Part shown: positions 10,316-20,585 of the stretch, piece after piece | Position numbering within the stretch: the first letter of the stretch is position 1 | How the letters are laid out: every line of letters begins with the position of its first letter | Source of the DNA: Andrena cerasifolii | Taxonomy: Eukaryota; Arthropoda; Insecta; Hymenoptera; Andrenidae | NCBI RefSeq assembly: GCF_050908995.1 | Contig: NC_135130.1 | Coordinates: forward strand, 5,573,001 to 5,637,000 | Length of the DNA stretch: 64,000 nucleotides | Direction of reading: 5' to 3' | Translations under genes and position numbers: made by a program | The notes under the pieces: generated by a model | Databases searched by the model: none | The model's input: the letters and a program-made list of their open reading frames with translations, nothing else | What the model was told of the DNA's origin: nothing

Positions 10316-11603
10316 ACAAACGCCCTTTGTCTACAACGCTCTTACCGAAAGCTCTGAAAAAATCCCTAGACAGAGTTCGTGGTAAACTATGTTTCCCAGC
10401 GAGCGGAAATAAAAAGCGAGCTTGCGCGTAACAGAAAATTGTTTACCACCGGGTAAGAACGTTTAGACTTTTTTTTTTTCCTCCCCCGGTCGATTGACGT
10501 AATTAGCGGGGCCAGAGCGGCTCGCTCGTAAATCGGGCCAAACCGTGCCAATCTAGCCGCGGGTTTTTCCCCTGGCTGGCTGGATGCGCGAACGGGAATT
10601 ACATATTTCGCGGGTCACGTGACGGCATAATTTTTCATTACGCGGCGCGATGGCACGCTTATCGCCGGGCATTACGCGTGTAAATATATATTCGCGCGAC
10701 GCAGCGTTTCGCGGTATCTCTCCTGGCGGTGCGCCCTGGAATTACACCGTGTAACGCTGGTTTTAGAAAGGCAGCGGTGATTTTTGCCACTCCCCCCTCC
10801 ACCCGGGATCGATTAACGAACCCGACGCGCCCCGTAAATTCACCGCGAAAACGTAAAGCACTCGTTCCACGCGGCGAATTATCAGCCAGGGATTGTTTAA
10901 CAGCCTTTGTTAACGCCCGATCGCGGCGATCCGGACACGCCGATAAGCGTCGGGGAGCTGAGAGACTGGCCTCGAATGTTCCGCGACGCGGGTCTTGGAT
11001 TGTGCTGTATAGTATCTGTTTGATGGTTCGCTGGCTAATATTTCAGTTCGACGGGTCGGTACCGAGAAACCAGTTTTGGGAGTTGGGTATTAATCTCGGA
11101 ATATGGGGCAAAGTTCAGGGTTTAACCGCTCACTTTGCGGTTGAGGATTTAGTTTGCGCAGTGGCCTTAACGTTTAGATTGTTCCTTGATGAGAGGAATG
11201 GTAATTGTTGGGTGTGTTCGGGATTTGCTGCGGTGATATTGTCCGGAATTTTTCTGACAAATTTGTTCAGTGTTTGATCTCTCTGTACACAAAATTTCAA
11301 AAACTTTGGCCTATTATTTCAATCTTGATTTTCCAGTTATATTTCTCAATATTGCGTTTCTCATAAGAATGCATATTACATTGGAAGTTAAATAATTTAA
11401 AAACTACCGAACCATTTTTTCTGAATTTTTGCCGGGGAGAGGGGTTTACTATTGCATAAAGATTCATGCCTCCAATTTTCAAAGATTTTCGCTTATTTTG
11501 TATGCTACAATAAGTTCAACATTAAGGTGGTTTTAATGTGAGTTGTTTCTTTGCTTAGAAATTGTAACACCTCCAGGTAAAGTAATTGTCTAAATTTTTA
11601 TGT
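10316..11603. other. Gene-free DNA, CpG-rich then AT-rich
   Basis: No gene recognised. The 182-codon plus-strand frame at 10729-11277 lies in CpG-rich DNA and lacks any domain. From about 11280 the sequence becomes AT-rich with no identifiable repeat. Confidence 0.5.
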
Positions 11604-11723
11604 AGTTATTTATTTACAAGCAACGGGTCAGACACATTTAGTGACAGAAAGAAGAGAAAATGGCGCAGAGCAGAGAACCATTGAAAAAAAAACAGAAAGT
11701 ATCAGAAAAAGTATAAAAAGATA
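11604..11723 (-). mobile_element. LINE 3' tail fragment, minus strand
   Basis: On the minus strand a pyrimidine-rich stretch ends in TTGTAAATAAATAAC at about 11604-11618. It resembles the minus-strand tail at 3924-4190 in layout. It abuts the tRNA-related retroelement starting at 11724. The family is unknown and the boundaries approximate. Confidence 0.4.
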
Positions 11724-11816
11724 TGTAAGCATTCGACGTTTGGGAACGGCCTGTGGTGCGATTGGCATATAGGTGGCGCCACGTTCGGTTGAGTATATGC
11801 AGAGTTCGGAAAAGAA
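11724..11816 (+). mobile_element. tRNA-related retroelement copy A, left part
   Basis: This segment matches 29281-29357 of copy B, including GGGAACGGCC, GCGCGATT-like sequence and AGGTGGCGCCACGTT. It extends into GTATATGCAGAGTTCGGA, which corresponds to the start of copy B's right part (29576 onward). The element is then interrupted by a hAT relic, and its remainder resumes at 12567. Joined, copy A would be about 217 bp, close to the joined length of copy B. Confidence 0.65.
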
Positions 11817-12566
11817 GATGGGTCCGTATTTTACCTAACGTAGAAAAATGAATTTTCTACGTGTAGAATAAGACGTAGTAAATAGCTTAACTTTATTACG
11901 TTCATTTATTTTACTGTATAAAATCATATTTTTTGAGAAAAAAAACCGTTGCAGATTGTGGAATGCCATAACCTGCACGGACATATTGTATTCATTAAAT
12001 TCAGAATTGCAACAACATACTTATTGTTGGATGATGAATTTTTCCAACCACGTAAAAGTAGAACTGCGTCTTTGGCTTCCACACTGATTACCGAATTTTT
12101 GTAATCTTGAAATTTTGAGTTAAGTAAATTATTCGACAATCTTTTTCCAGTTGGAATTTTATAAGCTGGATTCAATTTATGAGCATTTGTTCCTAAAGTG
12201 ATCAGGTTCAATAATACTAAATGGAATGTTACATCCAAAGAAATAATCTGCTACAGCTTTATCAATTTCTTCAGAATCGATGTTGATATATGTAAAAATT
12301 CGAGTATCTTTTGCGCATCAAACATATGAAATTTACTAAACAATTTCAAATTATTTATAATTTTTATAATTACATTCCAATACTTCTTTTTAATGTAATT
12401 TAAAATATCGTGCAGTAAAATTCAATGCAGTAGGTAGAGATTAATAGTGTCTGCATTTGAATTTTTAACATTTTCTATATTTTCTACATTTTATACAATT
12501 ATTTACATTTTTCACGCGTGTAAATTCACGCAGTAAATTCGATGTAACGTAGTAAACCCACCACTG
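11817..12566 (-). mobile_element. Nonautonomous hAT relic inserted in copy A
   Basis: The right end, read on the minus strand from 12566, is CAGTGGTGGGTTTACTACG, a typical hAT terminus. The left end (from 11817, ATGGGTCCGTATTTTACC) is a decayed version. Flanking octamers GAAAAGAA (11809-11816) and GAAAGGAG (12567-12574) agree at six of eight positions, as expected for the hAT 8-bp target duplication. The interior carries a minus-strand transposase fragment. The two parts of the interrupted host repeat give independent support for the boundaries. Confidence 0.6.
11924..12325 (-). pseudogene. hAT-family transposase fragment (DUF659-like)
   Basis: Two minus-strand frames together resemble the N-terminal part of hAT-type proteins with a DUF659 region. 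The upstream frame (about 12325-12200) contains EEIDKAVADYFFGCNIPFS. After a frameshift the downstream frame (12238-11924, 104 codons) continues with NPAYKIPTGKRLSNNLL and then AKDAVLLLRGWKNSSSN. The motif order, IDKA...F..CNIPF then PAY..P..K.LS..LL then a GW.N segment, is that of this family as I know it. The BED zinc finger, the catalytic region downstream and the dimerisation domain are missing. It is a dead transposon gene, not a host gene. Confidence 0.7.
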
Positions 12567-12695
12567 GAAAGGAGTGTAATCTCGGAGAGTCGCGTTGGGG
12601 GAATTGGTACCGCGGCTGGCCAGGACACAGAGGACCCGCAGAGTCTTGGGTTCGAGTCCCATCGCCTGAGGTTCTCTTTTTCACCTGCAAATAAT
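12567..12695 (+). mobile_element. tRNA-related retroelement copy A, right part
   Basis: This part contains a tRNA-like module. An A-box-like TTGGGGGAATTGGTA lies at about 12594-12608 and a B-box GGGTTCGAGTCCC at about 12648-12660, followed by a T run (12677-12681), CACCTGC and a short AAT-repeat tail. It aligns with 29576-29712. It is not a functional tRNA gene because the acceptor stem does not close properly. The tRNA-like module sits at the downstream end of the shared segment rather than at its head. Confidence 0.65.
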
Positions 12696-12927
12696 AATAA
12701 GTCTCAAGTCCTATTGATAGTTAATATCGCTATTTAAACACAGAATTTAAATGAGGAAAAAGAGATCCATAAAAAAAAATCAATCTCACCCCGATACAAA
12801 TTTACCAGATTGCAGATATCAACCTATTGGAAGGAATGTAGAAAAAAGAGTGTGGAAGAAATACGAATGTCTGTCTGAATACTTACAGCACGCCTAATAA
12901 ACCGACTAGCAACATTCAAATTAATTA

Positions 12928-13160
12928 AGGTAAATCCGGGAGACGCGGTCGGGCCAGAGAGAGTAAAGTAGTTGGTCGAGTTGCTATAATTCAGACTCTG
13001 TATACGCAAAAGCGTGTTAAGGTTCAGAACAACTGATTCTCTAGGAGTCAAACAGTTGGCTGAATGTGTTTTCCGCGAGTCTAGAATTAGAAGTCTATAG
13101 TGTCTGAAATATAGCGACTCGACCATCTCTCCGGCCCGACCGCGTCTCTCGGACTTACCC
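12928..13160. mobile_element. 233-bp MITE with TA target
   Basis: Inverted ends of about 75 bp begin RGGTAARTCCGRGAGACGCG and continue GTCGGGCC. They lie inside TA dinucleotides at 12926-12927 and 13161-13162. The arms also share GGTCGAGT.GCTATA and TTCAGAC. The TA duplication and terminal inverted repeats fit a Tc1/mariner-type nonautonomous element. A 100-codon minus-strand frame across it is incidental. Confidence 0.8.
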
Positions 13161-13162
13161 TA

Positions 13163-14867
13163 ATCTGATTACAAACTATACCACTAATAATTTTAACCAA
13201 AATTATCCAGTACAATCATTCTACACTCCAGCGTTTGGATATTTATTCTACGCATAATGGACCACAATCATGGTCATAAACGAGGTTCACCCATTTACAG
13301 ACAGTGAAGGGTATCCGAATCTTTATTGAATTTCGAACATATCTTCCTGAAAGATTTTCTAAGAGTACGTATCAACTATCAAGTATCTCGCTGACAAGGT
13401 AGCGCTGCTCCACAAGGTACACCTGTTAAATTTAACGATAGTCGAGATATCACGTTCATATCCCCAATCCAAGCCACGTTAGGTGTAATTTGAGAGTAAC
13501 TTTCCAAACAGAAAGTGGCCCGCCGTTAGTGTGAGTTTACCAAGAATTTAGGCGAGCGTTCGGCATGCAACAAGTAGGGTAGACCAGAAATAGGTCAGCC
13601 GAGCCAAAGTAGAAAAATATCGCCAGCCAGGGAACGTCACCGCGTGGGAAGCAACCCCCCAGCATTGCTCGCTTCAAAATTCCTAAACGAGCCCCTAATC
13701 ACGCAATCTTCTTTCCCCATCACCTGAGAACTATTCATTACGAATCCCAATCAAGCCGCAGATCCAATCACCACCTCGATTCAAACATGAACCAGCGTCT
13801 TGTCGAGTCCGGTCGCGTACGAGGGGTGCCCCGAGCCGATCATAATAAAAATCGAGACTTGCAAATCGAAATGAAGCCAGGCCACCGCCCTCCGCGGCTT
13901 CCAATCACGCAGATTTACATTTTTAATTTCCGCCTCGGCTGCCAGCCCCCTGCCCGCCGGTTTAATTAACTCCGTTTTCTCGCTTCTTATATCTGCCGGT
14001 TGTCGCGCTCCTCTTTCGTTTCCTTCCCTCCTCGATATCGACTTCCTCCGAGCTATCGACAACTGTTCAATTACCCGAGCGTAAGCGAAGTAAATTAATT
14101 GTTACGCCGGCTCGGTCGGTTTCCTTTCCCTTCGATTCCCCCCGTTGCCCGCCTTTCGAGTTGCTTTCTTGCGCCTCCGCTCGCCCTCGCCGAGCAGATC
14201 CGCGAGCACGCTGCGCGCCGGGCCTCGCCCGTCCTCCGGGGACGCTTTGTTAAAACTATCGAAGCCGCTGGAAATGAAGGGACCGGCCTCCCGGAGTTCG
14301 AGTTCGCCGCGAAGCGTTGGAAACGGCGCCACCGCGTGGAAAGATTGTTGGTTGCACGGCAATAAATTAAATACGGGCTGGTTGTTGGAATTTGTCAAGA
14401 AGCCTGAGTTAAACCTCGACAGCGGGGATTTGAATGTTAATTGAAGCTTTGTACGGTGTTACGAGGGCTGGCGGAAATCTTATTTCGCGAGAGGTAGCCG
14501 GCAAATGAGTTCCTTTCAGATCTGCCAGCGACTATGGTTGAAACAAAGTCGAGTGGCTGTCGACAGCCGCCTGGTTACCGTTTACAGAGTTGATTACTGC
14601 AAAGTCGAATAGAAACGTTGGGTTGCCGCGTGATTTACTTTCTGCCTCGAAATGCAGAAATGCAGTTAGGGGAGGGTTCGCGGAATTTTCCGACGCAAGT
14701 GGAGCAAATTTCATTGGGGGATAAGGATATGAGTGTATTGCGTAGGAGGTGCTACGTAGTAACAGCGTGATGCGTTGTTCAAAGTTGCACACTCTGTATA
14801 CCTTGAGAAGCTCGAGTACCTAGAATACAGAGAATCTATTTCGAATCTAGTATCCAACACCTTCTAC
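13163..14867. other. Gene-free single-copy DNA
   Basis: No gene or repeat recognised. CpG-rich stretches around 13780-14400 carry overlapping frames of 60-99 codons on both strands that share the same bases and lack domains. Confidence 0.5.
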
Positions 14868-14875
14868 ACCGAGCC

Positions 14876-15051
14876 CAGAGTTGGGCAGAATGTAATCTAA
14901 TTAGATATTACAAATTACGATTAAAATAAATTGTGTAATTGATTACACATTATTTTCTGTAGTCGTCAATTTAAGTAGTTGACAAATTACACAATTACAT
15001 TTTAATCGTAATATGAAATTTGTAATTAGATTACGTTTTTCCCAACTCTGA
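14876..15051. mobile_element. 176-bp hAT MITE with perfect 8-bp target duplication
   Basis: The ends CAGAGTTGGG and CCCAACTCTG are exact inverted copies. The arms remain complementary for about 70 bp (TGTAATCTAATTA, ATTACGATTAAAAT and so on). The octamer ACCGAGCC flanks both sides (14868-14875 and 15052-15059) without mismatch. CAG-type ends and an 8-bp duplication identify a nonautonomous hAT element. It has no coding capacity. Confidence 0.9.
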
Positions 15052-15059
15052 CCGAGCCC

Positions 15060-16775
15060 CAAGGATGGGTCAAGGGGGGCCTGTAGCTCCGGGCCTCACT
15101 TTCCAGAGGGCTAAGCCTTCCACTTATGTAAAACACTAATTTAATGAAATTTAGTTCACTGCTTCCGTTTTTAAATAATTAGAAATCGCACTAAAAGGTT
15201 ATTTTCAAATATCCTTTCGATGTTTGTATTTTAATATTATTTATTTGTAAGTTATTATTTTCCAATCTTTGAAGATTTACGTATTTTATTGTATGTCTTA
15301 TAAAAAAAAATTCAACCCGGGTCGCAAAAGTCTTAATTCGACCCTGCCAATCCCCGCGACGCTAACTTTGCAATAATAAATTCAAAACTACCCCCGTGCA
15401 CTCACGACTATTACAAAAAAATTGAAACCCAAACCTGAAACATCCCCTCAGAATACAACCACCAAGAAACCCGCGCGTACCTGGTCCAACCACTCCGAAT
15501 CTCATTTTTTACTCCCCAAGAAGTATCACACTCGCGCCACCGGCAGAAGTTGCAGGTGCCTCCCGCAATAATTAAATCCAAGTTCGCGGAGACGCGGCGG
15601 GAAGGCACCTCGCCAACGGCGCTCGGATCGAATTCCTCGTTCACCTTTCCGAACGTGACAGTCTATCGGCCAGCGCTGTCGAAGATTTCTTCCGTGCCAG
15701 GAAAAATTGATAGAGTGACTGGCTCCAGGGGGGAGATCTCATATTTTCCCCCGCAGCCGTCCGCGCGGCGAATGCGAAACAGCTAATGGCACCAGGTGCG
15801 GGCCGTTCGGCGGAATATAAATAAATACGAGGGCGATCGATCAAAGGATCGAGCGCGAGGCTGCCACGCATCGTCGATCGCGAGGTTCGACGAGGGTCCT
15901 CCACTTTTTCGAGGGTGGAGAAACTTAGCTGCGGCTACGATTCGTCAAGGTTTTGTCGGCCGGTCGCGGCTGATTGGCCCCAGAAGTTGGATAATTCAGG
16001 GAGGCTTGCCGCATGGGCCATTTGCGATCCCCTTTTCCTTGGTGCCGGGCGCCTGGTACGTTGATCGCCTCGCATTTTTCTCGGACCGGATACTGGATAC
16101 TTGTGGGCAGTCCCGCGCAGAGGACGCGGGGCAAAGTAACGAGCAAGATTTTTTGAATGATTAATGTCGCGTCGCGGGCACAGCTTAAGTCGCCGCTCGA
16201 TTAATGCCAGACCGGGGGCCGGGAATCATTTTTCTTCCATTGACGGATGCTCGCCCGGGCCTGGAAACCTTCCTGGACGCGACGATGTAACGCGATACTC
16301 GGCAGCCAGCCGAACCCTCCTGTCAATCTCGCTGATGCCCCGGGATTTTCTTGTTCTTCGTTAGCCACGCATGTTGCGCGCTGCTTCCCCGAACCACGAA
16401 GCGCTGATCGCTTTTCTCGTCGATGTTCCTTGTAACTACGTGTTTCCGGGGTGGGTTAGTTCTCGGAGAGGGTTGGGGACATGCTTCGGGAGAATGTGCT
16501 TTCGGTTTAGGAGTACCCCAGGTATTGAATATTTTATGATGGGTATTGAGATAAATACTCCGTCATTTTTTATGTAAATGTATAGTGGGGCTTCATATTT
16601 TTCATGCTTGATTGATAAATTGGTCCCTGGTTTGATTGAATTTTTATGTATTGTATTATGCGAGGTTTGGAAATATATTTCTCATTCAAGATTAACACAC
16701 TTCTGATTCCCATACATTTTAATCTTATCGCGCAATGGGGTTACTTCCAATGTTTGTTTAAACGTAAAGTCCTTC
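15060..16775. other. Gene-free DNA
   Basis: AT-rich to about 15400, then CpG-rich (15540-16450), then AT-rich. No gene recognised. The largest frame (122 codons, plus, 15796-16164) shares its bases with minus-strand frames and has no domain. Confidence 0.5.
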
Positions 16776-16961
16776 TTGAACAAAATTATCAATTGTCATA
16801 TTAATTGTCTCCAACTGCTGGAGTTAATTAACTTTTGCACTTTGCCTAACCCTGTGCGCTACACTTCGCTGTTTCGTGTCAAATTTTATAGGACGAATCT
16901 CCATCCGAGCGACCCTATTTCTAGGTTATGTTACATGCTTTTGTGTACATCTTTGTTATAA
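16776..16961 (+). pseudogene. LINE reverse-transcriptase C-terminus (relic)
   Basis: A short plus-strand frame contains NPVRYTSLF, then V-x-F-x-RTN and DPISR at about 16848-16925. This R-x-x-x-LF-x-V-x-F-x-RTN...PISR pattern resembles the extreme C-terminus of several insect non-LTR retrotransposon polyproteins. It is followed by a pyrimidine-rich 3' untranslated region and an AAT-repeat tail in the correct orientation, which supports the reading. Upstream reverse-transcriptase motifs are absent, as usual for 5'-truncated copies. The assignment is from remembered family pattern, without a search. Confidence 0.5.
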
Positions 16962-17430
16962 CTGTTTTGGGGGTTATTGCTTTCAGGCATTCCTGTTCTT
17001 GTTTTTGCTTCTCTCGTTCTGTACACTATTGTATTATGCTTCCTTATGTATATATATATTTTGCTTTGTCTGTGCCTCACCATCGTTCTTGTAAGTTCAC
17101 TGAGTCTTTCTCCTACATACCCTCCTATTATTATAACTCTATTCTTTCTACATAGCATATATTCTCTGTCGTCGTTTGCTTCCTTTAAACTCAGTGTTCG
17201 TTCTTTCATCCTCTCACGGTTTCCTCTGTAGTTATTTAATCTTTACTTCCTTTCTTTTTATTATCTCCTAACGTCTCTTTAGGTTAGGTTGTAGAGCAGC
17301 AGTTATGGCTGAGCCTCGCCTACTCGCCATTCTCATATTAATTGTAATGGTGCAAAAAACTCATTTAATAATAATAATAAGAATAATATACTGGACTTAG
17401 TCCCGTTTAAATAAATAATAATAATAAAAT
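16776..17430 (+). mobile_element. 5'-truncated LINE 3' end with AAT tail
   Basis: After the coding remnant, about 400 bp of pyrimidine-rich DNA (16930-17290) leads to TGGCTGAGCCTCGCCTACTC (about 17307-17326). AAT trinucleotide runs follow at about 17366-17395 and 17411-17430, typical of a non-LTR retrotransposon tail. Two separated AAT runs may mean tail slippage or two nested tails. The left boundary is uncertain. Confidence 0.6.
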
Positions 17431-17507
17431 CCCTGCTTCCCTCAATTCATACAGTGCTTCCAAACTTCTCGCCGGCATTGTACGTTCCTCAGCCACAGTG
17501 GCAGAAC

Positions 17508-17546
17508 AGTGTCTAACAATCCCCTTTCTTTTTGTTCCAGGTAAGT
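17508..17546 (+). promoter_or_regulatory. Candidate recursive splice site (ratchet point)
   Basis: CTAAC at 17513-17517 can serve as a branch point. It is followed by a pyrimidine tract, CCCCTTTCTTTTTGTTCCAG at 17521-17540 with no intervening AG, and then immediately GTAAGT at 17541-17546. An acceptor fused to a consensus donor with zero exon between is the known structure of recursive splice sites in long insect introns. No host exon is recognised in the window, so the host gene is unknown. A chance match cannot be excluded. Confidence 0.45.
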
Positions 17547-19899
17547 GCACCACATGTTCAATCAACGCTGTATCTCCTGGATTTCGGTATGTCGCGTGAT
17601 TGAATCGAATTGAAACAGTATCGAGCAACGTTAGACAGAAAAAAAACCAGTATCACTAGGTCGCAAACTCCTCCAAACATATCCAACCACTATCCAACAG
17701 CATCAAACCAGAACCATCCCGTTCAAACCACCGCACCATTGATCAAACCTCCCCCAAATAAGGTACGTGCAACAAAGTCTACCATTGCTAATCTGTTCAA
17801 ACCCAAACGACCACCCAAACAACGCACCGCGCGGAAGGTCTTCCCCCGTCCCTGCAAAGCCGTCACTCGACTTAACTAAATTTTTCCACCGTTGCTCCGG
17901 TCTATTCTAAGTTCATCCCGGCGCAAGATGGACGAGGGAATAAAAAGGCGTCGCGGCGCGTAAATACGAACGATTAGCGTGTCATCCATCATCCCGGGTG
18001 ACGTTCGGTTACCAAACATTCGTTTGGACAACGTCGTCGCTGGTGTCGTAGCTCGTCCACGGCACCGTCTACCATCCACCCTCCCAGGCCCGGTGCCCTC
18101 CCACGGGCGGAAAGCAGACGTCGTCCGTCCCCCTTCCGGTGGCGGCTGGAAAACGAGCTTTTTATCGCTAATCGGATTTTCTGAATTCCTCGTCAGAGAT
18201 AAATAGATTCCACGAGCGTCCTGCATCGATCCCAGCGGCCTGTCTCCTGTTGAACGCGTCTCACGATCACGGGCAATCGGCCCGTAATAAGATCGTTGGA
18301 TCAATGAGATTGTTAGGACGGAGGAAATGGGGCGAGACGGCGGAGACGCTCGCGACGTATAATATCGGGCCGTCTCTTTTGAAGGCTCGTTTAACGAGAA
18401 TTGCGTTATTGACGGGAAGTGGCTCTGTTTGGGGAAGATTCGACGTTGCCTCGTGTCTCGTCGCTGCTGGATCGGGGACTTATAATATTGCCGTCTGATT
18501 GCTTCTTCCCCGGCGCTTCTCTGACGCACCCTTACCGTCTGCTTAAATACTTACCCTCCCCCCCCTCCCCCGAGGAGGGACTTTCTGAATTTCCGCTGGG
18601 GATCCTGCGTCGCTCCAGCATTTGGAGCTGGAAGAATTTTTACTAGAAGGACACTCTGATGGATGCTCGAGCATAGGAAACTCTAGTTCCCCAGTCGAAA
18701 TTGTCTACGTTTCTGAAGTCTGTACATCCCTTTTGTGAAGTTCGCTTCACTGCGGTGACTGATGGCTGAAAGGCTGAAACTTTGACTGGGAGAACTCAGA
18801 GCGAAGGCAGGCGGTACAGTCATCCAGTAGATTGCTCCCGGAAACATCACCCGCGGAACTTCTGTATTTTTCCCTGAGCAACTGCAATGAAATTTTGGTA
18901 TTTTTCTTGCGGAATCGGGGCCAAAGTTTTTGTATCTTGGTTCTGATGGTGCAGGCAAGTTTTCAGAATCCTTCTCCCTGGTACACTTTTTCTTGGAGGA
19001 TTTTAGTTTATTTAGCGCAGGAGGCAGCGCAGCGGAGGTTATACTTCCGCAAACCTCTTGCAACTTCAGCTTTCTTCACTCCTGAATAATATTTAATTAT
19101 TGCGCGACGCAGGTCTCGTTCTCCAGCTTTCTAACTCGCCGCTTCTTCGTGAATACAGCTCCAGCGCAAGCATATTCTAGAGACCACATTACCACAGAGA
19201 GTCCCCGGATTAACCCCATCGTAATTAGCCGCGGAGCACATGGTCTTCTTTCGAGAAGCCGCGGAATACTATCGAGAGTCGAGGAACAATCGCAAACAGC
19301 CGGGAAACGTCGTTAGCTCGGCAATCGCACTGACCAAACGACTGTGCCCGAGGACTTTGTCAGCCATAACCACGTCCTTTAAGCTCGCCCGTGCGCATTA
19401 CAGCTCGTTAAGCCGTGTCATTAACACGGGCATAAAAATCCCCGGGTAAAAGTCTCTAATGCCGCGCGCGGGACTGCGTTTCCGGCGTCCACCGCGAAGG
19501 AGACGCGCGATGGACGTTCCCCGCTAACGAATTTGGCAGAGCGTATTGTCCCTTTTCCTGCCGTCGTGGGAAAATCAATTGCGGCGCCCGGTTTTCCCAC
19601 CGGTATTCGCCCACCGAATTTACCGTCTCGGATTCCCGATAACTCATCGTCTTTGGGCGCCATCCAACAGCTACGCGACCGCATTTCTCACGGCCGTTTT
19701 GTCTCATTATTGCCCAAGAAGCTGAACACTGGCGCGCAGGAGGAACGCGCTCGCTGGCCAATCGAGAGAAATGAATTCGTAATAGCAATAACTCTGGCTG
19801 GACGGAAAGTGGCGTTGCCAAAATACCATTTCATTGCAAAGGAATTCGAGGTGGTAAAGAAATTTTGGAAACTCTTGGGTTCCTCGTTGCGTTCCCAGG
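17547..19899. other. Gene-free DNA, CpG-rich core
   Basis: No gene recognised. The 217-codon minus-strand frame at 17876-18529 and other frames (75-146 codons) overlap on both strands in CpG-rich DNA and carry no domain. A C-rich tract lies near 18558-18575. Confidence 0.5.
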
Positions 19900-19907
19900 A
19901 TCTATGG

Positions 19908-20577
19908 CAGGGGTTCCCAAACTGTGGGACGCGAAGTGTTTTCTGTGGGGGGCCCCACGATTTTTTTTTTTAATATCATGAAATGAGAATTATATCCTGA
20001 AATACCTATTTTTAAGGTGTTTTCTGAGTCTCACCACGGTTTTTGAGGTTTTCTTTTCAATTTTATTAAATTAGAATTATATTCCGAAATACCTATTTTT
20101 AATACATATAATTAAGTTAGAATTATGTTCTGAAATACCTATTTTTAAGGTATTTTCTGGGGCTCGCTACGGTTTTTTTTTAAATATTATTAACTTAAAG
20201 TTGTATTCTGAAATACCCATTTTTAATGCGTTTTCTGATGGTCGCCACAGTTATTTATTTATTTTTTTAATATTATTAAATAAGTATTATGTTCTGAAAT
20301 ACCTATTTTTAAGGTGTTTTCTGAGAGTCACCTCGTTTTTTTTAATATTATTAACTTAGAATTGTATTCTGAAATACCTATTTTTAAGATGTTTTCTGGT
20401 GGTCGCCACAGTTTTTTAGTTTTTTTAAAAATATTATTAAGTTAGAATTATATTCTGAAATACCCATTTCTAGGGTGTTTTCTCTACCTTATTAAAACCT
20501 TACCTTGCACGGGTGATCGCAGGTTATTTTGCATATTATAAATAGGATCGTGACTCAAAAAAAGTTGGAAAACACTG
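19908..20577. mobile_element. hAT-ended element carrying a minisatellite
   Basis: The left end CAGGGGTTCCCAAACTGTGG and the right end (reverse complement CAGTGTTTTCCAACTTTTTT) are recognisable hAT-type termini. Flanking octamers ATCTATGG (19900-19907) and AACTATGA (20578-20585) agree at six of eight positions. The interior is mostly a tandem repeat (19985-20480) and has no transposase. It is a nonautonomous hAT element whose core expanded as a minisatellite. Confidence 0.7.
19985..20480 (+). repeat. Seven-copy minisatellite, roughly 45-90-bp period
   Basis: The unit contains GAATTATATTCTGAAATACC, then TATTTTTAAGGTGTTTTCTG and a GGTCGCCACGG-like end, followed by a variable T-rich run and ATTATTAA. 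Seven CTGAAATACC-type cores occur at roughly 19998, 20081, 20130, 20207, 20293, 20368 and 20453. The spacing varies because of T-run length and one truncated unit. It lies entirely within the hAT-ended element. Confidence 0.85.
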
Positions 20578-20585
20578 AACTATGA

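Noticed and set aside
11565..11590. CTCCAG|GTAAAG as a further recursive splice site
   Set aside because: The pyrimidine tract is weak and the donor is non-consensus.
17280..17295. Two TTAGG words as possible insect telomeric repeat
   Set aside because: Only two units within LINE 3' sequence; not an array.
17407..17628. 73-codon minus-strand frame across the candidate ratchet point
   Set aside because: No recognisable family; its start of similarity to a protein could not be supported. It is noted because, if coding, it would make the pyrimidine tract a coincidence.
17876..18529. 217-codon minus-strand open frame
   Set aside because: Overlaps several plus-strand frames of similar quality and has no recognisable domain.
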